Shown here: piece by piece, positions 1-5,666 of the stretch | Position numbering within the stretch: the stretch's first letter is position 1 | Layout: every line of letters starts with the position of its first letter | DNA from: an uncultured Collinsella sp. | GTDB lineage: Bacteria; Actinomycetota; Coriobacteriia; Coriobacteriales; Coriobacteriaceae | Assembly (NCBI GenBank): GCA_902494195.1 | Contig: CABUSH010000048.1 | Location: 1 to 5,796 of the forward strand | Length of the DNA stretch: 5,796 nt | Direction of reading: 5' to 3' | Notes under the pieces: model-generated | Told to the model about the DNA's origin: nothing | The model's input: the letters and a program-made list of their open reading frames with translations, nothing else | Database searches by the model: none | Translations under genes and position numbers: made by a program

Positions 1-3
1 ATT

Positions 4-9
4 CCTCCC
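4..9 (-). promoter_or_regulatory. Possible ribosome binding site of a divergent gene off the left edge
   Basis: Read on the minus strand this is GGGAGG followed by AAT and then the window edge. The spacing would suit a start codon lying a few bases outside the window. Together with the minus-strand promoter candidate at 21-49, it suggests a gene transcribed leftwards. No coding sequence of that gene is visible here, so this is an inference from a short match. Confidence 0.35.
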
Positions 10-20
10 GCTTTTGCGCC

Positions 21-49
21 ACTTTACAGACCGTTCGGTCGTCTGTCCG
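21..49 (-). promoter_or_regulatory. Candidate divergent promoter reading left
   Basis: On the minus strand CGGACA (44-49) and TAAAGT (21-26) are separated by exactly 17 bases, matching four of six positions in each sigma-A box. The spacer is occupied by the inverted repeat at 26-46, the usual place for a repressor site. A purine-rich Shine-Dalgarno candidate follows at 4-9. Each element is weak alone; the arrangement is what gives support. Confidence 0.35.
26..46. promoter_or_regulatory. Interrupted inverted repeat, TetR-operator-like
   Basis: Two overlapping dyads are visible. ACAGAC (26-31) is mirrored by GTCTGT (41-46), and GACCG (29-33) is mirrored by CGGTC (36-40) around TT. The two have different centres because GTC occurs twice in tandem at 38-43. 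Removing one GTC would give a perfect 8+2+8 palindrome, ACAGACCG-TT-CGGTCTGT. GACCG/CGGTC-type dyads are common among operators of TetR-family repressors (family knowledge). That a TetR protein binds here, and that it controls the left-facing or right-facing gene, is inference. Confidence 0.5.
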
Positions 50-65
50 CACGCGCGGGTATACT
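37..65 (+). promoter_or_regulatory. Candidate promoter for the GH5-like gene
   Basis: TATACT at 60-65 is a five-of-six match to the sigma-A -10 box. The -35 region at the right distance (37-42, GGTCGT) is poor, so the promoter may be weak or activator-dependent. It overlaps the inverted repeat at 26-46, so a bound repressor could block it. A second, weaker -10-like TACGAT lies at 90-95. The transcript would have a leader of roughly 60 bases. Confidence 0.4.
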
Positions 66-94
66 CAAAACGATACTTTTCCTATGCAATACGA

Positions 95-111
95 TGCAGG
101 CTCGGCCTGCA
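95..111 (+). other. Leader hairpin upstream of the GH5-like gene
   Basis: GCAGGC (96-101) and GCCTGC (105-110) are perfect complements around a TCG loop, with a further T-A pair at 95/111. No T-run follows, so it is not a terminator. It ends seven bases before the Shine-Dalgarno sequence GAAGGGGG (118-125) and could influence transcript stability or ribosome access. It may also be coincidental in GC-rich DNA. Confidence 0.35.
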
Positions 112-130
112 CGATCCGAAGGGGGCAGTG

Positions 131-1192
131 ATGGAGAGGATACTCGGCGTTAATCTCTCTGGCTGGTTTATTCCCGAGCCTTGGGTGACCCCGTCGCTAT
201 ACGCGGCGACCGGTGCATCCAACGCGGCCGAGCTGCAGGAGGCCATGGGCACCGCCGCCTATAACGAGCGCATGCGCCGTCATTACGAGACGTTTGTGAG
301 CGAGGACGATTTCCGTCGCATGGCGCAGATCGGCCTCAACGCCGTGCGTCTGCCGGTGCCCTGGTATGCCTTTGGCTCGCAGGAGTCCGATGCGTCCTAC
401 ATCTCGGTTGTCGACTACATCGACCGTGCAATTGAGTGGGCTGCCAAGTACGACATCCGCGTGCTGCTTGACCTGGCAACTGTGCCCGGTGGCCAGGGCG
501 ATTCCAACGATTCGCCCGCCACGCCGGAGGCTGTTGCCGAGTGGCATTCGTCCACTAACGGCCGCCATGTCGCACTCGACGTGCTCGAGCGCTTGGCCGA
601 GCGTTACGGCGAGGCCGAGAGCCTGCTGGGCATTGAGCTGCTGGATACGCCGCAGATGAGTGTCCGCAAGAGTCTCTTTGCCATGACGGATGGCATTCCG
701 GCCCACTACCTGCGCAATTTCTATCGCGATGCCTACGAGCTCGTCCGTTCGTATATGCCCGAGGATAAGATCGTCGTCTTTTCGTCTTCGGGACATCCCA
801 GCGAGTGGAAGCATTTTATGCGCGGCGCCAAGTACAAGAACGTCTACATGGACCTTCACCTGTACCATTACCGTGACGAGTATGCGCTCGATATCACGAA
901 CCCCCGCGGGCTGACGACGGCGATTTCGCGCAACAAGCGCGAGCTCAAAGAAGCGATTTCGACTGGGTTCCCCGTGCTGGTGGGCGAATGGTCGGGCGCG
1001 GCGATCTTTGCCAACTCGTCGGTTACGCCCGAGGGCCGCAATGCCTACGAGCGCGTGTTTATCGCCAATCAGCTGGCTTCGTTTGCGCCGGCTGCCGGTT
1101 GGTTCTTCCAAACGTGGAAGACCGAGAAGCGCATTGCAGCATGGGACGCCCGCGCGGCGCTCGGTACGCTCGAGCGCGGCATGATTGAATAG
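131..1192 (+). CDS. GH5-type (exo-beta-1,3-glucanase-like) TIM-barrel protein, probably catalytically impaired
   Basis: The 353-residue product resembles the fungal exo-beta-1,3-glucanase branch of glycoside hydrolase family 5. It opens with GVNLSGWFIPEPWVTPSL (6-23), then SEDDF with GLNAVRLPVPWYAF (68-81), GIELLDTP (167-174), DLHLYHY (241-247), VGEWSGA (284-290) and GWFFQTWKTE (323-332). Active enzymes of this branch have LLNEP at the acid/base strand; here it reads LLDTP, so Asn becomes Asp172 and the catalytic Glu becomes Thr173. The family DLHGAPG-type motif reads DLATVPG (114-120), losing its His. Arg73, His243, Tyr245, the nucleophile Glu286 and Trp328 remain. No signal peptide or membrane segment is seen, so it is probably cytoplasmic. 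The ATG at 131 is chosen because GAAGGGGG (118-125) precedes it by five bases and the GH5 homology starts at once; an upstream in-frame ATG at 14 would translate the regulatory leader. It ends six bases before rsmI, suggesting co-transcription. It could be a carbohydrate-binding pseudoenzyme or have altered chemistry; the substrate is unknown. Confidence 0.82.
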   Translation: MERILGVNLSGWFIPEPWVTPSLYAATGASNAAELQEAMGTAAYNERMRRHYETFVSEDDFRRMAQIGLNAVRLPVPWYAFGSQESDASYISVVDYIDRAIEWAAKYDIRVLLDLATVPGGQGDSNDSPATPEAVAEWHSSTNGRHVALDVLERLAERYGEAESLLGIELLDTPQMSVRKSLFAMTDGIPAHYLRNFYRDAYELVRSYMPEDKIVVFSSSGHPSEWKHFMRGAKYKNVYMDLHLYHYRDEYALDITNPRGLTTAISRNKRELKEAISTGFPVLVGEWSGAAIFANSSVTPEGRNAYERVFIANQLASFAPAAGWFFQTWKTEKRIAAWDARAALGTLERGMIE

Positions 1193-1198
1193 GTTGAT

Positions 1199-2077
1199 AT
1201 GACGCAAAACAGCGCCCATACGGGCAAACTCTATGTGGTCGGCACGCCCATCGGCAACCTGGGCGACCTGTCCCCGCGCGTTGGCGAGGCGTTTGCCGCC
1301 GCCGATGCCATCTGCTGCGAAGACACGCGTGTGACGTCAAAGCTGCTGATGCACCTGGGCATTTCCAAGCCGCTTGTCCGTTGCGACGAGAATGTGATCG
1401 CCAGCCGCGCCGCCGGCCTGGTCGACCGTCTGCTGGCGGGGGAGACCCTCGCCTTTGCCTCGGACGCCGGCATGCCGAGCGTGTCCGATCCCGGCCAGAC
1501 GCTGGTCGAGGCGGCACGTGAGGCCGATGTGCCCGTAGAAGTTATTCCCGGGCCCTCTGCTTGTGTCACGGCGCTCGTTTCGTCCGGCATTCCCTGCGAG
1601 CATTTTTTCTTCGAGGGCTTTTTGGGCCGAAAGCACGGCGACCGCGTGCGCCGTTTACAGCGCCTTGCCGTGGTGCCCGGCGCACTCATCTTCTACGAGT
1701 CTCCACATCGCATCGTGGCGACGCTCGAGGCCGTGGCGGAGGTCTTTCCCCAACGTGAGGTTGCCGTCTGCCGCGAACTCACCAAGCTGCACGAGGAGGT
1801 CTTGCGCGGGCCAGCTGTCCAGCTCGCCGAGGAGCTGCGTGCTCGTGGCGAGGTAAAGGGCGAGATTGCACTGGTCATCGCGCCGCCGAGCGAGGATGAG
1901 GAGGCCGGTATCGTGCCGGTTGGCGCCGCGGCAGCGGATCCCGACGAGGCTCTGCGCGAGGATATCCGCGCCGCGCTCGAGGAGGGAGAGCCCGCGTCTG
2001 CGGTGGCCAAGCGCCTGTCTCAGAAGTATTCGCGCCGCAAGCGCGATGTCTATGCCATGGTGCTCGATATGCAATAG
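1199..2077 (+). CDS. rsmI: 16S rRNA (cytidine(1402)-2'-O)-methyltransferase RsmI
   Basis: RsmI uses S-adenosylmethionine to 2'-O-methylate C1402 of 16S rRNA in the decoding centre, acting on the small subunit in the cytoplasm. The 292-residue protein has the tetrapyrrole-methylase fold typical of the family: GTPIGNLGD (15-23), CEDTR (40-44), SDAGMPSVSDPG (88-99), PGPSA (117-121), FEGFL (138-142), FYESPHRI (165-172) and KGEIALVI (220-227). The C-terminal RsmI domain (about 248-292) ends in a basic helix, SQKYSRRKRDVY. An acidic, alanine-rich linker (231-250) joins the two. The segment after CEDTR, often HxHNE in relatives, reads RCDEN here (61-65), a modest variation. The start follows the GH5-like gene by six bases. 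The only Shine-Dalgarno candidate is a weak AGG at 1191-1193 overlapping the previous stop codon, so translational coupling is likely. Full length, no sign of damage. Confidence 0.96.
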   Translation: MTQNSAHTGKLYVVGTPIGNLGDLSPRVGEAFAAADAICCEDTRVTSKLLMHLGISKPLVRCDENVIASRAAGLVDRLLAGETLAFASDAGMPSVSDPGQTLVEAAREADVPVEVIPGPSACVTALVSSGIPCEHFFFEGFLGRKHGDRVRRLQRLAVVPGALIFYESPHRIVATLEAVAEVFPQREVAVCRELTKLHEEVLRGPAVQLAEELRARGEVKGEIALVIAPPSEDEEAGIVPVGAAAADPDEALREDIRAALEEGEPASAVAKRLSQKYSRRKRDVYAMVLDMQ

Positions 2078-2101
2078 ATGGAGGATATCCAGCCCTTGCG
2101 C

Positions 2102-2107
2102 TAGAAT
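2102..2107 (+). promoter_or_regulatory. Candidate -10 box upstream of metG
   Basis: TAGAAT lies in the 69-base gap between rsmI and metG, about 40 bases before the metG start, and matches five of six -10 positions. The -35 region 17 bases upstream (TGGAGG, 2079-2084) is poor. It would give metG expression independent of the GH5-rsmI transcript, but read-through from upstream is equally possible because no terminator is visible in the gap. Confidence 0.35.
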
Positions 2108-2146
2108 CATCCCCTGTATGCAACGTTTTTCTGGAGGACAAACCCC

Positions 2147-3748
2147 ATGGATCAAAGCAAGCCTTCGTTCTTTATCACGACGCCCATCTACTACGTCAAC
2201 GCCGATCCGCACCTGGGCACGGCTTATTCCACCATCATCGCCGACGTTCAGGCCCGTTATCGTCGCTCCGCCGGCTATAACGTCAAGTTCCTGACCGGCA
2301 TGGACGAGCACGGCGAGAAGGTCGCCGAGGCCGCAGCCAAGCACAACATGACGCCGCAGGAGTGGACCGACAGCCAGGCTCCGCACTTCAAGGAGCTTTG
2401 GAGCAAGCTCGAGATCTCCAACGACGACTTCATCCGCACCACCGAGCCGCGCCAGCATCATGCCGTGCAGTACCTGTGGGAGCGCATGAAGGAGTCCGGC
2501 TACCTGTATAAGGGCAGCTACGACGGTTGGTATTGCGTGCCTGACGAGACCTACTTCACCGATACGCAGGTCCAGAAGGGCGACGAGGAGTACGGCAGCG
2601 TCGGCCAGCACCTGTGCCCCGACTGCCACCGTCCGCTTGAGCGCGTGCAGGAGGAGTCCTACTTCTTTAAGCTTTCCGCTTTCCAGGACAAGCTGCTCAA
2701 GCTTTACGACGAGCACCCCGACTTTGTCGAGCCTGCGTTCCGCATGAACGAGGTGCGTAGCTTTGTCGAGGGCGGCCTCAACGACCTTTCCGTGAGTCGC
2801 ACGAGCTTTGACTGGGGCATCCAGGTTCCGTTTGACGAGGGCCATGTGACCTATGTATGGTTTGACGCGCTGCTCAACTATATGACGGCCGTCGGCTACG
2901 GTGTCGACACCGACGAGGCGCGTGCCGAGCTGGCCTATCGCTGGCCCGCGCAGTTCCACATCGTGGGCAAGGACATCATCCGCTTCCACTGCGTCATTTG
3001 GCCCGCCATGCTCATGGCCATCGGCGAGGCCCTGCCCGAGCACGTCTTTGCCCACGGCTTCCTGACCGTGCGCAATGCCGAGACCGGCAAGGCCGAGAAG
3101 ATGTCCAAGAGCCGCGGCAACGCCATCGCTCCGCAGGACGTTATCGACATGTTGGGCGTCGAGGGCTATCGCTACTACTTCATGACCGACGTCGTCCCCG
3201 GTACCGACGGTGCCATCAGCTTCGATCGCATGGAGCAGGTCTACAACGCCGACCTGGCCAACAGCTGGGGCAACCTTATCTCGCGTTCGCTCAACATGAG
3301 CGGCAAGTACTTTGACGGTTGCGCGCCCGCCAAGCCCGCATCGTTCGATGCGTTCGACAACCCGCTGGCAAAGATCGCCGATGGCCTGGTCGACCGCTAC
3401 ATGGCCAAGATGGACGTGCTCGATTACGGTGGAGCCAAGGACGAGGTCATGGAGCTCATCCACGCCGCCAACCACTACATCGAGGACTCCGAGCCTTGGG
3501 CACTTGCCAAGGACGAGGCCAAGGCTGACGAGCTGGCGTTTGTGATCTACAACCTGCTCGAGGCCATCCGCATTGCCGCTCACCTGCTGATGCCGCTCAT
3601 GCCCCAGACTTCTGCCGAGGCTCTGCGCCGCCTGTCCTGCGAGGACGAGGCCGCGAGCGACGATCTCAAGGGCATTTGCGCTTGGGGCCTGCTTGCTGGT
3701 GGTCAACCCGTCGAGAAGGGCGATCCGCTGTTCCCGCGTCTGGGCTAA
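2147..3748 (+). CDS. metG: Methionyl-tRNA synthetase (class I), short form
   Basis: MetRS attaches methionine to initiator and elongator tRNA-Met using ATP, in the cytoplasm. The 533-residue protein shows the class I signatures in order: FITTPIYYVNADPHLGT (9-25, HIGH-type motif HLGT at 22-25), TGMDEHGEK (50-58), HIVGKDIIRFHCVIWPA (271-287) and KMSKSRGN (318-325). The helical anticodon-binding domain follows, with DSEPWALAKD (447-456) carrying the Pro-Trp pair that contacts the CAU anticodon. It stops at about 533, so it lacks the C-terminal EMAPII-like tRNA-binding domain of longer MetRS. The connective-peptide zinc knuckle is unusual: Cys130-x2-Asp133 pairs with Cys157-x2-Cys160, so one of the four Cys ligand positions is Asp. 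The start is supported by GGAGG at 2133-2137, nine bases upstream. A terminator follows the stop codon. The product assignment is secure. Confidence 0.97.
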   Translation: MDQSKPSFFITTPIYYVNADPHLGTAYSTIIADVQARYRRSAGYNVKFLTGMDEHGEKVAEAAAKHNMTPQEWTDSQAPHFKELWSKLEISNDDFIRTTEPRQHHAVQYLWERMKESGYLYKGSYDGWYCVPDETYFTDTQVQKGDEEYGSVGQHLCPDCHRPLERVQEESYFFKLSAFQDKLLKLYDEHPDFVEPAFRMNEVRSFVEGGLNDLSVSRTSFDWGIQVPFDEGHVTYVWFDALLNYMTAVGYGVDTDEARAELAYRWPAQFHIVGKDIIRFHCVIWPAMLMAIGEALPEHVFAHGFLTVRNAETGKAEKMSKSRGNAIAPQDVIDMLGVEGYRYYFMTDVVPGTDGAISFDRMEQVYNADLANSWGNLISRSLNMSGKYFDGCAPAKPASFDAFDNPLAKIADGLVDRYMAKMDVLDYGGAKDEVMELIHAANHYIEDSEPWALAKDEAKADELAFVIYNLLEAIRIAAHLLMPLMPQTSAEALRRLSCEDEAASDDLKGICAWGLLAGGQPVEKGDPLFPRLG

Positions 3749-3787
3749 GCCGCTGCGCGCCATATCGGCAATTTGCTGTTTAGCTGT

Positions 3788-3820
3788 AAGGGCATGGCCG
3801 CAACGGTCCATGCCCTTTTG
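3788..3820 (+). terminator. Intrinsic terminator after metG
   Basis: AAGGGCATGG (3788-3797) pairs perfectly over ten bases with CCATGCCCTT (3808-3817). Within the loop, CCG (3798-3800) can pair with CGG (3804-3806). The tail is short and interrupted, TTTTG then CTTT, so termination may be incomplete. It lies 39 bases after the metG stop and separates metG from the rsmA-tatD pair. Confidence 0.78.
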
Positions 3821-3823
3821 CTT

Positions 3824-3829
3824 TACGAT
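3824..3829 (+). promoter_or_regulatory. Weak candidate -10 box for rsmA-tatD
   Basis: TACGAT lies just after the metG terminator and 27 bases before the rsmA start. A promoter is expected here because the terminator isolates rsmA from metG, but no convincing -35 hexamer is found at 16-18 bases upstream, where the DNA is occupied by the terminator stem. The same ten bases, TACGATGCAG, occur in the leader at 90-99; a repeat of this length is expected by chance in a window this size. Confidence 0.25.
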
Positions 3830-3855
3830 GCAGCCACCATGTTAAGGAGGCAACC

Positions 3856-4716
3856 ATGACAACTTCGCCTTTGGCAAACCCCACGGCAACAAGGGAGCTG
3901 CTGGAGGAGTTTGGCCTTGCGACCAAGCATCGCCTGGGCCAGAACTTCCTGATCGACAACCATGTGATCGAGCGCATTTGCGAGCTTGCCGAGCTTGCGG
4001 GCGATGAGCGCGTGCTCGAGGTTGGTCCGGGCGTTGGCACGCTCACGCTTGCGCTGTTGCAGGAGGCGGCGTGCGTCACGTCGATCGAAGCAGATCCCGA
4101 GCTCGAACCGGTGCTCGACGCCCATGCCGCCGACTATGCCAACTTCCGCTTTATCATGGGCGACGCGCTTAAGGTGGGCCCGGAGCAGATTGAGCAGGCC
4201 GCCGGCGGCGAGCCCACGGTATTTGTCGCGAACTTGCCCTATAACGTGGCGGCGACGATCATTTTGCAATTTTTCCAGACGATGCCGGCGCTCAAGCGTG
4301 CCGTCGTCATGGTGCAAAAGGAGGTTGCCGATCGCATTGCCGCAGTGCCGGGCAACAAGACCTATGGCGGCTATACGGCAAAGCTCGGCCTGTATGCGCA
4401 GGTGACGGGTCGCTTTGAGGTGCCGCCGCGTTGCTTTATGCCAGCGCCGCACGTGGACTCGGCCGTCGTGCGTATCGACCGTGTTGACGGCGTGGTGCCC
4501 GAGGGGCTCGATCGCGAGTTCGTGGCTCGTGTGATCGACGCTGCATTTGCTCAGCGGCGCAAGACCATCCGAAATTCCATGAGCGCCAACGGCTTTGCCA
4601 AGGACGTGCTCGATGCCGCCTTTGAGGCTTGCGGTATCGCATCCACCACGCGCGCCGAAACGCTTGATGTTGCCGACTTTGTCCGCCTGGCCCAGGAGCT
4701 AATCCATGACGCTTAA
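3856..4716 (+). CDS. rsmA: 16S rRNA (adenine(1518)/(1519)-N6)-dimethyltransferase RsmA/KsgA
   Basis: RsmA transfers four methyl groups from S-adenosylmethionine to two adjacent adenines in the 3'-terminal helix of 16S rRNA, a late step of small-subunit assembly that also acts as a checkpoint. The 286-residue length is normal. Visible motifs are GQNFL (28-32), the SAM-binding EVGPGVGTLT (55-64), the acidic Glu78-Ala-Asp80 after the second strand, GDAL (102-105), the catalytic NLPYN (126-130), CFMPAPHVDSAVV (193-205) and the C-terminal FAQRRKTIRNS (231-241). Catalytic and cofactor residues look intact. The start has a near-ideal Shine-Dalgarno, AAGGAGG at 3844-3850, five bases upstream, suggesting efficient translation. 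The last 11 bases overlap the tatD start in another frame, so the two are almost certainly one operon. Loss of RsmA gives kasugamycin resistance in well-studied bacteria. Confidence 0.97.
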   Translation: MTTSPLANPTATRELLEEFGLATKHRLGQNFLIDNHVIERICELAELAGDERVLEVGPGVGTLTLALLQEAACVTSIEADPELEPVLDAHAADYANFRFIMGDALKVGPEQIEQAAGGEPTVFVANLPYNVAATIILQFFQTMPALKRAVVMVQKEVADRIAAVPGNKTYGGYTAKLGLYAQVTGRFEVPPRCFMPAPHVDSAVVRIDRVDGVVPEGLDREFVARVIDAAFAQRRKTIRNSMSANGFAKDVLDAAFEACGIASTTRAETLDVADFVRLAQELIHDA

Positions 4717-5623
4717 TGCCGAACGCGTGACGTTTACCAAGAAAAAGAAGACGGTTGCTTGTCCCGTGCCCTTGGCGCCGCTTGCCGACACGCATGCGCA
4801 TCTGCTTTCGTTTTGGGGCAAAGAAGTGCCCGAGACGCTCGTGCGCGCCAAAGCCGCGGGCGTCGACCTGTTGGTGACGATGTTCGACCCCATCGCTGAC
4901 AAACGCAGCGTGACGGACTATAGCGACTGGCTCGTGCGCGAAATTCTGCCGATGCAGGATATCCCTCAGATCAAGTATCTTGCCGGCGTGCATCCGTATG
5001 GCGCGCCGGACTATACCGACGACGTTCACGCACAGGTCGTTGCCGCACTCGATGACCCCTTATGCGCCGGTATTGGCGAAATCGGCCTGGACTACCACAT
5101 GGACTATGACGACGATATCGCGCCGGCACCCCATAGCGTGCAGATTGACTGCATGGCGCGCCAGCTCGAGCTTGCCGTGTGCCGTAACGTGCCGGTGGAG
5201 CTGCATCTGCGTCACGAGGACACGGACCAGGAGCGCACCTCGCACGTTGATGCGTACAACGTGCTTCGTGAGGTGGGCGTGCCCCAGGCCGGTTGTGTGC
5301 TGCACTGTTTTGGCGAGGACCGCGCCACGATGGAGCGCTTTGTGGAGCTGGGCTGCTATATCGCCTATGGTGGTGCGGCCACCTTTAAGCGCAACGACGA
5401 CGTGCGCGAGGCATTTGCGGCAACCCCACTCGATCGAATTTTGTTCGAGACGGATTGCCCGTATATGGCTCCAGAGCCCATCCGCGGTCTTGAATGCGAG
5501 CCCGCAATGATCTCCATTACGGCAAACGCGCTGGTTAACGACCGTGTCGATCGCACGGGTGAGGACGCCGAAACAATCGTGCAAGCCGCTTGGGAGAATG
5601 CCTGCAAACTTTTTCAAAAATAG
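4706..5623 (+). CDS. tatD: TatD-family metal-dependent deoxyribonuclease
   Basis: TatD proteins are amidohydrolase-fold, divalent-metal enzymes with 3'-5' exonuclease activity, linked to DNA repair and fragmentation; despite the name they are not needed for Tat export. Visible metal-site motifs are DTHAHL (28-33), GVHP (94-97), GEIGLDYH (124-131), ELHLRHED (165-172), CVLHCFG (197-203) and LFETDCPYMAPEPIRG (246-261). His30, His32, Glu125, His167, His200 and Asp250 are the expected ligands, and all are present. At 305 residues it is longer than the usual 255-265; the excess includes about 24 residues before the first motif with a KKKK run (12-15). The late RGxxNEP motif reads RGLECEP (260-266), Asn replaced by Cys. 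The ATG at 4706 is preceded by AGGAG (4694-4698) inside rsmA and overlaps it by 11 bases, indicating translational coupling. The exact cellular substrate cannot be told from sequence. Confidence 0.93.
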   Translation: MTLNAERVTFTKKKKTVACPVPLAPLADTHAHLLSFWGKEVPETLVRAKAAGVDLLVTMFDPIADKRSVTDYSDWLVREILPMQDIPQIKYLAGVHPYGAPDYTDDVHAQVVAALDDPLCAGIGEIGLDYHMDYDDDIAPAPHSVQIDCMARQLELAVCRNVPVELHLRHEDTDQERTSHVDAYNVLREVGVPQAGCVLHCFGEDRATMERFVELGCYIAYGGAATFKRNDDVREAFAATPLDRILFETDCPYMAPEPIRGLECEPAMISITANALVNDRVDRTGEDAETIVQAAWENACKLFQK

Positions 5624-5626
5624 TTC

Positions 5627-5655
5627 TTGCGTTCGTGGTGGCGCTCCGTTATTCT
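5627..5655 (+). promoter_or_regulatory. Promoter of the tRNA-Leu gene
   Basis: TTGCGT (5627-5632) and TATTCT (5650-5655) are separated by exactly 17 bases, four and five matches to the sigma-A consensus. The -35 box begins three bases after the tatD stop codon. Transcription would start around 5661-5663, a few bases before the mature tRNA 5' end at 5667. Position, spacing and the following tRNA make this the best-supported promoter in the window. Confidence 0.72.
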
Positions 5656-5666
5656 AATTCCTGCAC

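Noticed and set aside
90..99. Ten bases, TACGATGCAG, shared between the first leader (90-99) and the rsmA leader (3824-3833)
   Set aside because: Several shared 10-mers are expected by chance in a window of this length, and neither copy has a matching -35 box, so a common promoter motif is not supported.
14..130. An upstream in-frame start (ATG at 14) that would lengthen the GH5-like protein by 39 residues
   Set aside because: It would translate through the inverted repeat, the -10 box and the leader hairpin. The extra residues are neither a signal peptide nor GH5-like, while the ATG at 131 has a good ribosome site five bases upstream.
197..1219. A 340-codon minus-strand open frame opposite the GH5-like gene
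   Set aside because: It mirrors the coding bias of the + strand gene, is rich in Arg, Gly and His without a domain pattern, and has no convincing ribosome site.
2078..2104. A tiny frame (ATG GAG GAT ... TAG) immediately after the rsmI stop codon
   Set aside because: Eight codons with no ribosome site of its own; it overlaps the metG promoter candidate and has no leader-peptide features such as repeated codons or an attenuator hairpin.
1655..3811. A 718-codon open frame on the minus strand, antisense to metG and the end of rsmI
   Set aside because: It lies opposite two secure genes and reflects the G/C-biased codon positions of metG, which suppress stop codons on the other strand. Its translation is a low-complexity mix of Val, Leu, Gly, Ala and His with no recognisable motif.
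4436..5029. Minus-strand frames opposite rsmA and tatD (3823-4452, 4436-5029, 5060-5617)
   Set aside because: All are fully contained within secure + strand genes, lack motifs and ribosome sites, and are explained by codon bias.
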